A DNA stretch of 64,000 nt from Linnemannia hyalina (Eukaryota; Mortierellomycota; Mortierellomycetes; Mortierellales; Mortierellaceae), in assembly GCA_019671135.1 (NCBI GenBank), contig JAHRHY010000013.1, positions 1,736,001-1,800,000 on the forward strand, given 5' to 3'. The notes below the pieces were generated by a model. It saw only the letters and a program-made list of their open reading frames with translations. It was not told the DNA's origin and made no database searches. Made by a program: the position numbers and the translations under genes. How positions within the stretch are numbered: position 1 is the stretch's first letter; each line of letters starts with the position of its first letter. This document shows positions 10,460 to 18,869 of this stretch, piece after piece.

Positions 10460-11464
10460 ATGTCCCATGCACCCAATCCTACGGCCCCTGATGTCGACAT
10501 CGACATTCACACGACCCTTCGCCTTATGCAGGAGCAAATGCAACAACAGCAGGAGCAGATGCAGCAACAGCAAGCCTTCATGCAACAACAACAAAACCTT
10601 TTGCAACAACAGCAAGCCAGGATTCAGCAACTGGAAACCGAATCTATCGAGCAGGATGGCAAAGTGGTCCACAAGCCTCGAGTGACCACTCTCAAGCTCT
10701 ATCAAGAACTCATTGACGTCTATCCAGCCATTGCGGAACCCAAATTCTTCGATTCCGAACTCCCCAAGAACCACGATGTTTTCGAATGGAACGACTTCCA
10801 TTATACCGAGGGTATGGATTACAAGCCTCCCCCGGTTTTGCAGCACTCCGAGGTGTCACTCGCGGACACAGCCAAGCGACACGAGCGAGATTTGGCAACA
10901 ATCCAAGGATATCTGGCGCACACGACCCGGTTCTACGACACTTGCGCCCATGAGATTGTCAACTCGGGAAAAGTCGACATGGAACATATACTCAGTTTCC
11001 TCAACACGGTACGCATCTCCACATCCCACGACGCTTCCAGGATCAGTCGGATGCGAGAAAACCTTTACCTCGACGAACTCGGCATCAAGCATGGAAACGA
11101 CAAGGAGGAATCTCTTTTCACTTTGGAATCACTGGCTGCCAAAAAGGCAGCCGCTGATCTGGTTCGAAAGACATACAAGAAATACGAACCTCCCAAGGAC
11201 AGGACCAAGAAGCCTGACAACAAATTTACCAAGGACAAATCTGGAACAGGCGACAAACCCAAGGATCAACAGTCGGGCAAGTCGCAATCCAAGGATAAGT
11301 CAGGATACAAATCCGACAACGGCAAGTCGGGTTACAAGTCGGGTTACAAGTCGGGTTACAAGTCGGACGGAGGCAAGTCTGACGGCAAGTCTCGGTACAA
11401 GTCTGGTGGCGGTCAAGGCAGGAAGCAACCAGACCAGGGAAACGACGGGGAGAAGTCGGATTAG
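10460..11464 (+). CDS. DIRS B ORF1, gag-like protein
   Basis: 334 residues from the ATG at 10460. The N terminus has a Gln-rich coiled-coil stretch (repeated QEQMQQQQ between residues 20 and 60), the centre is a mixed alpha-helical region (KLYQELIDVYPAIAEPKFFD ... RISRMRENLYLDELG), and the C terminus is a Lys/Ser/Gly-rich basic tail with a short tandem SGYK repeat. No zinc knuckle. By position it is the presumed nucleocapsid-like protein; its fold is not recognisable to me. A close but broken copy is at 26330-27277. Confidence 0.85.
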   Translation: MSHAPNPTAPDVDIDIHTTLRLMQEQMQQQQEQMQQQQAFMQQQQNLLQQQQARIQQLETESIEQDGKVVHKPRVTTLKLYQELIDVYPAIAEPKFFDSELPKNHDVFEWNDFHYTEGMDYKPPPVLQHSEVSLADTAKRHERDLATIQGYLAHTTRFYDTCAHEIVNSGKVDMEHILSFLNTVRISTSHDASRISRMRENLYLDELGIKHGNDKEESLFTLESLAAKKAAADLVRKTYKKYEPPKDRTKKPDNKFTKDKSGTGDKPKDQQSGKSQSKDKSGYKSDNGKSGYKSGYKSGYKSDGGKSDGKSRYKSGGGQGRKQPDQGNDGEKSD

Positions 11465-11505
11465 TAGGAGGACGACTTCTCCGGTTCCAGGAGGCATGGA
11501 GAGAG

Positions 11506-13329
11506 ATGACGGATTCGACCTGGGTCAACAACATCATCAAGTCGGGCTACAGCATCATTTTCGACCGACCTCCACCATTGCGCCTACCGCCACTGCACGA
11601 TCCGTTCAATTCACTAGAGGATCAGATAGCCATAGACGTAGAAGTCCGTTCTTTATTACAAAAAAGGGCTATCGAAGAATGCAGCGGGAAGGGATTTTAC
11701 AGTCGTATCTTTACAATTCCCAAGAAAACAGGGGATCTACGCCCAGTGTTGAACCTACGTCCACTCAACCAGTTCTTGACAGCACCCAAGTTCAAGATGG
11801 AGACCCTCAACAACATTTGCAGGATGCTCAAACCCGGCGACTGGCTTACGAGTATCGACCTCAGCGACGCATTCCTGCATGTGGCAGTCCATCCGGCATC
11901 CCGCAAGTACCTCCGCTTCAGATGGGGAGCGGCATCATACCAGTTCCGAACTCTGCCTTTCGGACTTTCACTTTCCCCCTTCGTATTCACAAAAATCGTT
12001 CGTCCGATTCTCAAGTGGGCGAGGGAGAAAGGGATCAGGATCTCGGCATATCTCGACGACATCCTCATCGCAGCCAGGACCAAGGAGGAGGCCAAGGAGC
12101 ACACTCGTCTGGTTCGGGAGCAACTGGAAAAGCTTGGGTTCCTTATCAAAGTCGCCAAGTCAACACTCGACCCTACCCAAAGTATCGACCATCTTGGGTT
12201 CAGGATCAATACCGACAACATGTCCCTGTCGGTTCCGAGGCCAAAAGTCCGCGACCTGCGCAGGGAAGCGGAGAAGCTGATCAGAGCAGGGACGGTTCAA
12301 CTTCGGCGGCTGGCGGCGTTTATCGGGAAGGCGATCGCGATGACAGTGGCGGTCTTTCCGGCTCGACTGAGGACGAGGAATCTGATTCAGGTTCAGAATG
12401 CAGCTCTGGCCAAGGAATGCAAGTGGACGGACCCAGTTACATTGGACACGGCGGCACTAGAGAATCTCAACTGGTGGCGATCTCATCTGTCGGAATGGAA
12501 CGGTTAGGGATTCTTGCCTCAGAGGACAGAGGTCGATGTCTACACCGATGCCTCGGAGGATGCATGGGGAATTGTGATCGAGGACAAGGAAATGTCCAGG
12601 ACATGGAACGCATCAGAACAACCACACCATATCAATTGGAAGGAGCTGCGGGTCATTTGGCACTTGGTCCACCTTCCAGAAATGATCGGGAAGACAATTC
12701 ATGTTATTTGCGACAACATGACAACAATCGCCCAGATCAACAAATTCGGCGGGACGAGATCTCAACCACTACTCGATCTGACAACCAAGGTATGGAACTA
12801 CTGCATGGCGACGGGCACACGACTCAAGACGACATACGTTCCCTCACAGTTCAATCCAGCCGATGCACCCTCCAGGAGGATGGTGACGCAGTTGGAGTGG
12901 TCGATCGACACACCATTCTTCCAGCAACTCGAGTCGATATGGGGTCACCACCACATCGATTTATTTGCAACAACAACGAACGCCAAAGTTCCTCGATACA
13001 TCTCATGGAAACGGGAGGAATCCGCTTGGGGTCAGGACGCATTCAACAGCTGCTGGGCCAACATGAACAGAGTCTACGCGTGTCCGCCGTGGTCGCTGAT
13101 CAGCAAGGTCCTGCAGAAGATCAAGCAGGACAAGGTCAAGGCAACGGTCATCACGCCATTCTGGACGAGCGCGCTCTGGTACCCTACGATCACAGCCATG
13201 TCAGTCGACAAGCCTCTTCGGATTCCGAGGAACCAAGTCTTGCCAGCCCCCGGGAACAGCCCACACATCCTCGAAAAGAATCCAATGTGGTCACTCTCAG
13301 CATGGAACGTCGACGGCAACAAGCAGTAG
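11506..13329 (+). pseudogene. DIRS B reverse transcriptase / RNase H / methyltransferase-like frame with one amber codon
   Basis: Starts MTDSTWVNNIIKSGYS at 11506. RT motifs in order: IPKKTGDLRPVLNLRPLN, SIDLSDAFLHV, LPFGLSLSPFVFTKIV and the catalytic AYLDDILIAART. RNase H follows (VDVYTDASEDAWG, then HINWKELR, DNMTTIAQINKFGG). The last part (HHIDLFATTTNAKVPRY ... VYACPPWSLISKVLQKI) is the DIRS segment that resembles an N6-adenine methyltransferase, with CPPW in the place of the DPPW-type motif. The frame is broken only by TAG at 12505-12507, where the related copy at 18870-20272 has CAG (Gln). Otherwise intact, so decay is recent or the codon is tolerated. Confidence 0.9.
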
Positions 13330-14303
13330 ACAAGGGTGCAGGAACAGGAGTCCTTGCCAAACTATTCGACTCAAGGGCAGCACAAACACGCCGCAAGAGA
13401 CGAGTTCCCGGACAACAAGCGTTCACCCAGTGGATGCAGGATCATGGTCGGGACCCTCTCAATCCATCGGCCATGGACCTTATGAACTTTCTCGACTACG
13501 GACTAGAAGAGAAAAAGTGGAAGCTCACAACAGTTCACACTTACAAGTCGGCCATCCTACAGCTCCTTCCCATCGACAAACAGCTGGAGATCAAGGAAGA
13601 CGAACTCTTCAAGGATTTTTTGAAGGTGATGGGCTCAGGCACCTTCAAGCGACTCCACAACGCCATTGTGGATCTGTCCCCGATCTTGACTGGTCTTCAA
13701 GCGCTCGGCGATAACCACAGTATGGACATCAAGGACCTCACCGCCAAGACATGCTTCCTCTTGGCTACATGCGGTCTCCTACGCTCGGACGATCTGGCCT
13801 GCACGGATGCGTCCCAATGCAGGATCAACGGAGACAAGCTGGAACTCATAGTCGTATTCCCCAAGGAACACCGAGGAGGCCAAAGGATCATCAAGACTGT
13901 CGTCGTCAAACCACACCCAGTCGAGTACTTTTGCCCAGTCAAAGCTTATGTCGAGTATCGGCGACGTACTTCGGACCAGGATCGCTTCGCCAGGACGACA
14001 CACCCCAAGGCCGAGTCAGTACCTTTCACTCCTCTCATCCGAAGAGTGAATAAAGCCAACCTGGGGTTAGGCAGCGAACGGATCTCCAAGTACATCCAGG
14101 AGATCATGAAGCTGATGCCACGAGACGACACCCAGCCAGCATACAAGGCCCGAGCAGTGGGCACCACAGCCGCGCTGGAGAAAGGAATCCCATTGGACGG
14201 CATTGTCACACACGGCAATTGGTCATCCCCAGCCATTGTGGAAGCGTTCTACAGGATCTCGCGATCCCTTGCGAACAACTTCACCACAGCCATTCTGTCC
14301 TAA
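13302..14303 (+). CDS. DIRS B tyrosine recombinase
   Basis: 333 residues from the ATG at 13302, overlapping the end of the RT frame by 28 nt in another frame, which is usual in DIRS. The N-terminal half (QQAFTQWMQDHG ... WKLTTVHTYKSAILQLLP) corresponds to the core-binding domain; the catalytic half has LATCGLLRSDDLACTD (the first catalytic Arg), VVFPKEHRGGQRIIK (the Lys hairpin), ARAVGTTAALEKGIP and THGNWSSPAIVEAFYRIS with the nucleophile Tyr. It would integrate the circular cDNA. No disruption seen. The frame is open far upstream, but that part merely overlaps the other two genes. Confidence 0.9.
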   Translation: MERRRQQAVDKGAGTGVLAKLFDSRAAQTRRKRRVPGQQAFTQWMQDHGRDPLNPSAMDLMNFLDYGLEEKKWKLTTVHTYKSAILQLLPIDKQLEIKEDELFKDFLKVMGSGTFKRLHNAIVDLSPILTGLQALGDNHSMDIKDLTAKTCFLLATCGLLRSDDLACTDASQCRINGDKLELIVVFPKEHRGGQRIIKTVVVKPHPVEYFCPVKAYVEYRRRTSDQDRFARTTHPKAESVPFTPLIRRVNKANLGLGSERISKYIQEIMKLMPRDDTQPAYKARAVGTTAALEKGIPLDGIVTHGNWSSPAIVEAFYRISRSLANNFTTAILS

Positions 14304-14313
14304 CTCTGGATCC

Positions 14314-14407
14314 ACAGATAGAGTCCCTGGCAAGGAAGAATAATGGTTAGCGTTGCCGAATGTAATGACGGCTAAAGCCTATTATTCGACAACGCCAGGG
14401 ACTCTAG
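14314..14407. repeat. DIRS B internal complementary region
   Basis: AGTCCCTGGCAAGGAAGAAT followed by GGTTAGCGTTGCCGAATG, GACGGCTAAAGCC and CGCCAGGGACTCTAGATG. This is the complement of the element's right terminus joined directly to its left terminus. In DIRS elements such a region templates closure of the circular DNA intermediate, so it records the circle junction of this element. Confidence 0.88.
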
Positions 14408-14444
14408 ATGTCCCACCCAACCCGCCCTTTCTAGCAAGTAGATA

Positions 14445-14604
14445 GAGATCAAGAGATAGCCTAGAGTCCCCTTTGTTTATTTCATTTTCATTTTCATTTT
14501 CATTTTCATTTTCATTTTCATTTTCATTTTCAAATTTTTTCGGAAGTCACGGTCAATAATAAAAGAAAGATACACACACATCTAGAGTCCCTGGCGTTGT
14601 CGAA
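14445..14604. repeat. DIRS B right inverted terminal repeat
   Basis: Reverse complement of 10246-10405, including the hexanucleotide tract (ATTTTC)n at 14483-14532, followed by GTCCCTGGCGTTGTCGAA and the terminus up to 14644. Confidence 0.88.
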
Positions 14605-14644
14605 TAATAGGCTTTAGCCGTCATTACATTCGGCAACGCTAACC

Positions 14645-15367
14645 AAAACTTTACTGCGCCAAGAACCCGCTGCAACAATACTCAGCACCAGGTTGGGATC
14701 TTCCCTGGCCTGCCAATCAACAAGGCTCCCATTATCACTTTGAACGGGCCCTCTGCAGGATTCTGGAACGGATTACCGACTCCACTCGGCCTATTGACGA
14801 ATTCGCAGCGGAGTTTATTACCAGAGGCACTGACGTCACTGTACGAAAGGATGTGGCAGAGTTTCTGCACATTGTACGCTCCCAGCAGGCTCTCATTGCC
14901 AGAGACATTCAACAGTTACGCCGCGAAAATTTCCTTCGCCCCAAAGGATTGCAGCCAGCACTAGAGAAGAAAAAGGGCGTTACCATCTCCAAGGACACAA
15001 TCAATGCTGATATTCAAGCCGCAGAGGAATATGCCAAAGCTCAGCCACCCAAGAACAACAATACCCAAGGAGGGGCACAAGGAGGAGGCAGAGGCCACAG
15101 AGGTGGTCGTGGCCGTGGCGGCGGCGGGCGCTTTTCGGTCAATATCAACAACAGCCTCAGTACCAGCAATAGCCACAGTACTATCAGCAACAGCAACAGC
15201 CCTATGTTGCGTCGTATCAACAACCAGCGCATTATCAACAACAACCGCCCATCGCCTTCCAACCCCAAGGATTCGGCGATTTCAGCGGATTTGGACAGCA
15301 ACCCCCACAGGGTTTTCGCGGGGGTCACGGCGGACGGGGCCGAGGCCGCGGCCAGACCTTCCAGTAG
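14645..15367 (+). pseudogene. DIRS A ORF1 (gag-like), 3' part
   Basis: Continues the frame cut at 10245: the segment around APGWDLPWPANQQGS and RPIDEFAAEF matches element E. The central part (QQLRRENFLRPKGLQPALEK) is well conserved, followed by a Gly/Arg-rich box (GGRGHRGGRGRGG). Near 15120 the frame shifts within the G-rich run, and the Gln/Tyr-rich tail that follows contains TAG in place of CAG (about 15168). The original stop is TAG at 15365-15367 after GRGRGQTFQ, matching the end of ORF1 in element E (GRGRGQSSQ). Confidence 0.85.
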
Positions 15368-15369
15368 GA

Positions 15370-17456
15370 GGACGCCTTCAGGCCTTTCTCCCGGCCTGGC
15401 AGGAGCTTACAGACGATTCTTGGGTTCTCAACGTGGTGGGAGAAGGGTTTCAAATACCATTTCATACCACACCACCGGTCACCTACCAGCAACAGCGGCA
15501 GTCCCCAATGTCGCAGCAGGACGAGACGGCAATCGAGGAGGAGATTCAGGCCTTACTCGACAAGGGAGCCATCGAGCCCGCAGCAGGCGCTGGCTTTCGC
15601 AGCCGCTTGTTTACTATCGTCAAGAAGACAGGAGATCTGAGACCTGTGCTCAACCTTCGCCCACTCAATCAGTACGTGGAGCCAGCCTCGTTCAAGATGG
15701 AGAGCACCAAGATGGAGAGCACCAAGATGATATGTGCGATGATTCGAAAAAAGGACTTTTTGACATCCATAGACCTGAAAGATGCTTTTCTTCATGTTCC
15801 GATAGCAGCTTCTCACCGTCACTTTTTGCAGTTTGTATGGAAGTGCAACAGGCGAAGACTGGGACAGAGAAGTATAGAACGGGGACGAGAGTTGAAGCAG
15901 TGATGATTGATGTTATTACTATGATACAACTAAATATATATACAAAGTCGCCAACTAGGTTTCTAGGTGTAGTGTCATACAAAGTCAGAGGTGACAGAGG
16001 GTGACAGGGAATGACTAACTAGAGAGCAATAGTAAACCTAATATATTGCAGGAAGAACCAGGTTTACCAGTTCAAGACACTTCCTTTCGGCCTATCATTA
16101 TCACCCCTGGTGTTCACAAAGGTTCTTCGACCGCTGTTACGGTGGGCTCGTCGCCGCGGGATCAGGATCACCGCTTATCTCGACGACCTGCTCATCATGG
16201 CACGGACAGAGGAACAGTCGCGGAGGAACACACAACTGGTATGGGACAAACTAGCCGAACTGGGCTTCATCGTCAACAAGGAGAAGTCGTCGATGGAACC
16301 TACACAGAAGCTGGATCATTTGGGCTTTTCATTCGACACCCGCAACATGACACTCTCCGTCCCCAAGAACAAGCTGCGGGATCTTCGTCGGGAGGCAACG
16401 AAGATGCTCAACAAGGGCCACACAACCCTGAGAAGTCTGTCCTCATTCGTTGGAAAGGCCATGGCAACAACCTTGGCAGTCTTTCCGGCACGTCTCATGA
16501 CGCGCCACCTTCTCGCCCTCAAGAACTCGGCACTGAAGCGGTCAGGAGCCCAGTGGACGGATACAGTTATCCTTACGGCCCAAGCGGAGGAGAACTTGTC
16601 TTGGTGGATATCGAGCCTGCGCGAGTGGAACGGGACGTCATGGCTTCAAACACCACCGGACTTGGATGTGTACACGGATGCTTTCGACAAGGGTTGGGAC
16701 ATCGTCATTGGAGGCAAGACACGGAGCGGCCTTTGGTCCCAGGAGGAGCTTCAGCAACACATCAACTGGAAAGAGTTACAGACAGTGTTCCTAGCCTTGA
16801 CATTACCAGAGACCCAGGGGCGCATGGTCAATCTGGCCATCGACAATACCTCGACAATCGCCTACATCAACAAATTTGAAGGAACGAGGTCAGCACCGTT
16901 GATGGAGGCAGCGGACAGGATCTGGCGTCACTGCCTGGTAACCGGAACACGCCTACAGACGACGTATGTACCTTCGTCATTCAATCCAGCAGACTCACCC
17001 TCGCGGCAACTTCAGGAACAACTGGAGTGGAGTTTACACCCTCAGTTCTGTTAGGATCTGGACCGGTGGTGGGGTCCCCACCAGGTCGACATGTTTGCAT
17101 CAGCGACCAACACCCAGCTTCCGCACTTCATATCATGGCGCCCACACCCAGCAGCGATAGCAACGGATGCCTTTCGCCACAGTTGGAGGAGATTGGGGAA
17201 CCTATACCTATGCCCTCCGTGGAACCTTCTCCCTCAGGTCCTTCAGCGTCTATGTCAGGAGAAACTGGACGCAACCATCATCACCCCCTTCTGGCCGTCG
17301 GCGTCGTGGTTTCCGACAGTACAAGCAATGGCAATCTGTCCCCCAGTTCCAGTTCCCCGAGCAGCGGTGCTACCCCCTCCAGGAAGCGCAAGGCTAGTAC
17401 TCGACAAGAACCCTCATTGGGCTCTCTCGGTGTGGAGAGTAAGCGGGCGCATCTGA
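15370..17456 (+). pseudogene. DIRS A reverse transcriptase / RNase H / methyltransferase-like frame, interrupted
   Basis: RT starts after ORF1 (LTDDSWVLNVVGEGFQIPFH), with TIVKKTGDLRPVLNLRPLN and TSIDLKDAFLHVPIA, is cut after LQFVWK by a solo LTR, and resumes at 16056 with LPFGLSLSPLVFTK and AYLDDLLIMART. RNase H: LDVYTDAFDKGWD (Asp retained), NWKELQ, DNTSTIAYINKFEG. A TAG at 17052-17054 replaces a codon that aligns with Phe/Gln in relatives, after which HQVDMFASATNTQ and YLCPPWNLLPQVL continue to 17456. A 15-bp tandem duplication (about 15695-15725) doubles the MESTK residues. Not functional. Confidence 0.88.
15844..16050 (-). mobile_element. solo LTR of Ty3-type element D, with 5-bp target duplication
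   Basis: 207 bp with TGCAACAGGCG at one end and ATATATTGCA at the other, flanked on both sides by GGAAG (15839-15843 and 16051-16055). It is the same length and nearly the same sequence as the LTR at 60205-60411, in reverse orientation. Removing it with one copy of GGAAG rejoins the RT frame of DIRS A exactly. Confidence 0.96.
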
Positions 17457-17770
17457 TTCACAAGGGTCTCTCCGAGGAGGCTACGGTCTTCATCTCCGAC
17501 AACGTCGCCGTTACCAGGACACGACAGCGGTACGAACCAGCACAGCAGGAGTTTCAGCAGTGGCTCAAGGATGGATCATACGAGCAAGGCGTCAACCCAG
17601 CCATCGTCGTCGTCAATTGGCTCTGCCACGTCATGGCCGCCAAGATACTACAGTGGTCCTCAGTCCTCAATCGAAAAGCGGCAATTCTTGCCTTGTTTCT
17701 CCAACCAGAAGTTGTCACGTCCGATCCAGTCTTTCAATCCTTCCTCAAGGCAGGCCATAGCCTTGGCTTT
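17134..17770 (+). pseudogene. DIRS A tyrosine recombinase, N-terminal half
   Basis: Overlaps the end of the RT frame; begins near MAPTPSSDSNG and contains SRKRKASTRQEPSLGS, EEATVFISDNVAVTRTRQRY, QEFQQWLKDGSYEQGVNPA and the start of the core-binding domain up to FLKAGHSLGF, all aligned with element E. It is cut at 17770 by the R repeat; the missing catalytic half is on the minus strand at 25330-26010. Confidence 0.88.
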
Positions 17771-18139
17771 GGAGGCCTTTCACGTCCAAGTTATCATATG
17801 GTGTTTGTTACATCTCTGTAGATCTCGACAATATCCATAGCGACTATGGGATGAGAATGTATATATGATACCAAGCATATAAGACAACCATTGTAACATT
17901 TTTTGTTCAACTATCCTACTAAACACCAATCTATTCTCCAAACAATAAAGTCTTCTTATTTTTCGCACACCAAACTCTTGAATATGTCCATCTACTATTA
18001 ACCTGTAACCCTCACTGCAAGATTCGCCAGAGTAGTTCTTGTATGTGAGCATCTAAAGCACTTGTACTCTCAACTGTATCTTTGTCGTGAAATACAGGGG
18101 AGAGATTACATTTTAAAAATTCTTGTGCTGTCTATTGGA
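17771..18139 (+). mobile_element. solo R repeat of the DDE transposon, left part
   Basis: First 369 bp of the 494-bp R repeat (GGAGGCCTTTCACG ...), preceded by CTTT (17767-17770). Interrupted at 18139 by DIRS B-prime. The remaining 126 bp, followed by CTTT (as AAAG on the plus strand), are at 26011-26140, separated by the inversion. The two parts together make one R copy inserted in the recombinase gene of DIRS A with a 4-bp target duplication. Confidence 0.9.
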
Positions 18140-18156
18140 TAGCGTTGCCGAATGTA

Positions 18157-18308
18157 TTGTGCATTTCACATAAAATGTTTTGTTTTGGCCACTAAACCTC
18201 AATTAGCCAGCTATTCAGAACAACATTTTTGTTCCACGTCCATGCAAACCCCGTTCGCAACTGGATTAGTGGTTAATTTTTTTTACTCATTTTGGTTGAA
18301 AGGCACAA
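18157..18308. mobile_element. 152-bp MITE, Tc1/mariner-like, with TA duplication
   Basis: Terminal inverted repeats TTGTGCATTTCA and (as complement of the right end) TTGTGCCTTTCA, flanked by TA at 18155-18156 and 18309-18310. In DIRS B the same place reads GAATGTAATGACGG without the insert, so the empty site is known. No coding capacity. TA duplication is characteristic of the Tc1/mariner superfamily. Confidence 0.9.
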
Positions 18309-18415
18309 TAATGACGGCTAAAGCCTATTATTCGATTATTCGACAACGCCAGGGACTCTAGATGTGTGTATCTTTCTTTTATTATTAGCCGTGACTTCCG
18401 AAAAAAAAAAAAAAA

Positions 18416-18515
18416 ATGAAAATGAAAATGAAAATGAAAATGAAAATGAAAATGAAAATGAAAATGAAAATGAAAATGAAAATGAAAATGAAAATGAAAT
18501 GAAATGAAAAATGAA
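18416..18515. repeat. (GAAAAT)n microsatellite within DIRS B-prime terminal repeat
   Basis: About 15 uninterrupted hexamers; the equivalent tracts in DIRS B have about eight and in the other end of B-prime (26217-26235) only one or two. Copy number therefore differs between repeats that should be templated from one another. Confidence 0.9.
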
Positions 18516-18696
18516 AAATGAAAACAAAATAAAGGGGACTCTAGGTGATCTGTTGATCTCTATCTACTTGCTAGAAAAGGGCGGGTCGGGTGGGACATCT
18601 AGAGTCCCTGGCGTTGTCGAATAATAGGCTTTAGCCGTCATTACATTCGGCAACGCTATCCATTATTCTTCCTTGCCAGGGACTCTATCTGTGGGT

Positions 18697-18869
18697 TCAG
18701 AGTTGAGGAAATATGGCTGCGGCGAAGTTGCTTGTTAGAGATCGCGAGATCCTGTAGCACGCTTCAACAATGGCTGGGGATGACCGACAGCCGTGTGTGT
18801 CAACGTCGTCCGGCGGGATCTCCTTCTTTAGCGCGGCGGTAGTGCTCAAACATCCGGGTGCTCCCTTCT
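18697..18869 (-). pseudogene. DIRS B-prime tyrosine recombinase remnant
   Basis: Only the last 45 or so residues remain (TTAALKKEIPPDDV then SSPAIVEACYRISRSL). About 830 bp that encode the core-binding domain and first catalytic residues in DIRS B are deleted, joining the start of the gene (RRRQQAVEKGA) to its end. This copy cannot integrate by itself. Confidence 0.85.

Larger units (their letters stand above)
10246..14644 (+). mobile_element. DIRS-type retrotransposon B, full length (4.4 kb)
   Basis: Bounded by a left terminus (ATTATTCTTCCTTGCCAGGG) and a right terminus ending GGCAACGCTAACC, with inverted terminal repeats and an internal complementary region. Gene order is gag-like, RT/RNase H with methyltransferase-like segment, and tyrosine recombinase, the DIRS order. 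It sits inside ORF1 of DIRS A; no obvious target duplication, as expected for tyrosine-recombinase integration. One amber codon disrupts the RT frame. Confidence 0.93.
9844..17770 (+). mobile_element. DIRS-type retrotransposon A, left and central parts (interrupted)
   Basis: Terminus CATTGTCTACGGTGCC at about 9844, ORF1 5' part at 10005-10245, then (after the nested DIRS B) the rest of ORF1, the RT/RNase H frame and the start of the tyrosine recombinase up to 17770. The missing 3' end is at 25082-26014 on the other strand, moved by the inversion. Removing DIRS B (10246-14644), the solo LTR with its duplication (15844-16055) and the R repeat, and undoing the inversion, leaves about 4.25 kb, close to the 4,295 bp of the complete relative at 29650-33944. 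Confidence 0.88.

Noticed and set aside
10713..14303. A single 1,196-codon protein across DIRS B
   Set aside because: Only the last third is recombinase; upstream the frame overlaps ORF1 and RT in another phase and has no conserved sequence. The same applies to 29908-33702 in DIRS E.
12505..17054. Reassignment of TAG to glutamine, because several TAGs replace CAG
   Set aside because: The Ty3-type pol at 52269 and gag at 61612 end naturally in TAG, and the stops occur in elements with other lesions; C-to-T decay is simpler.
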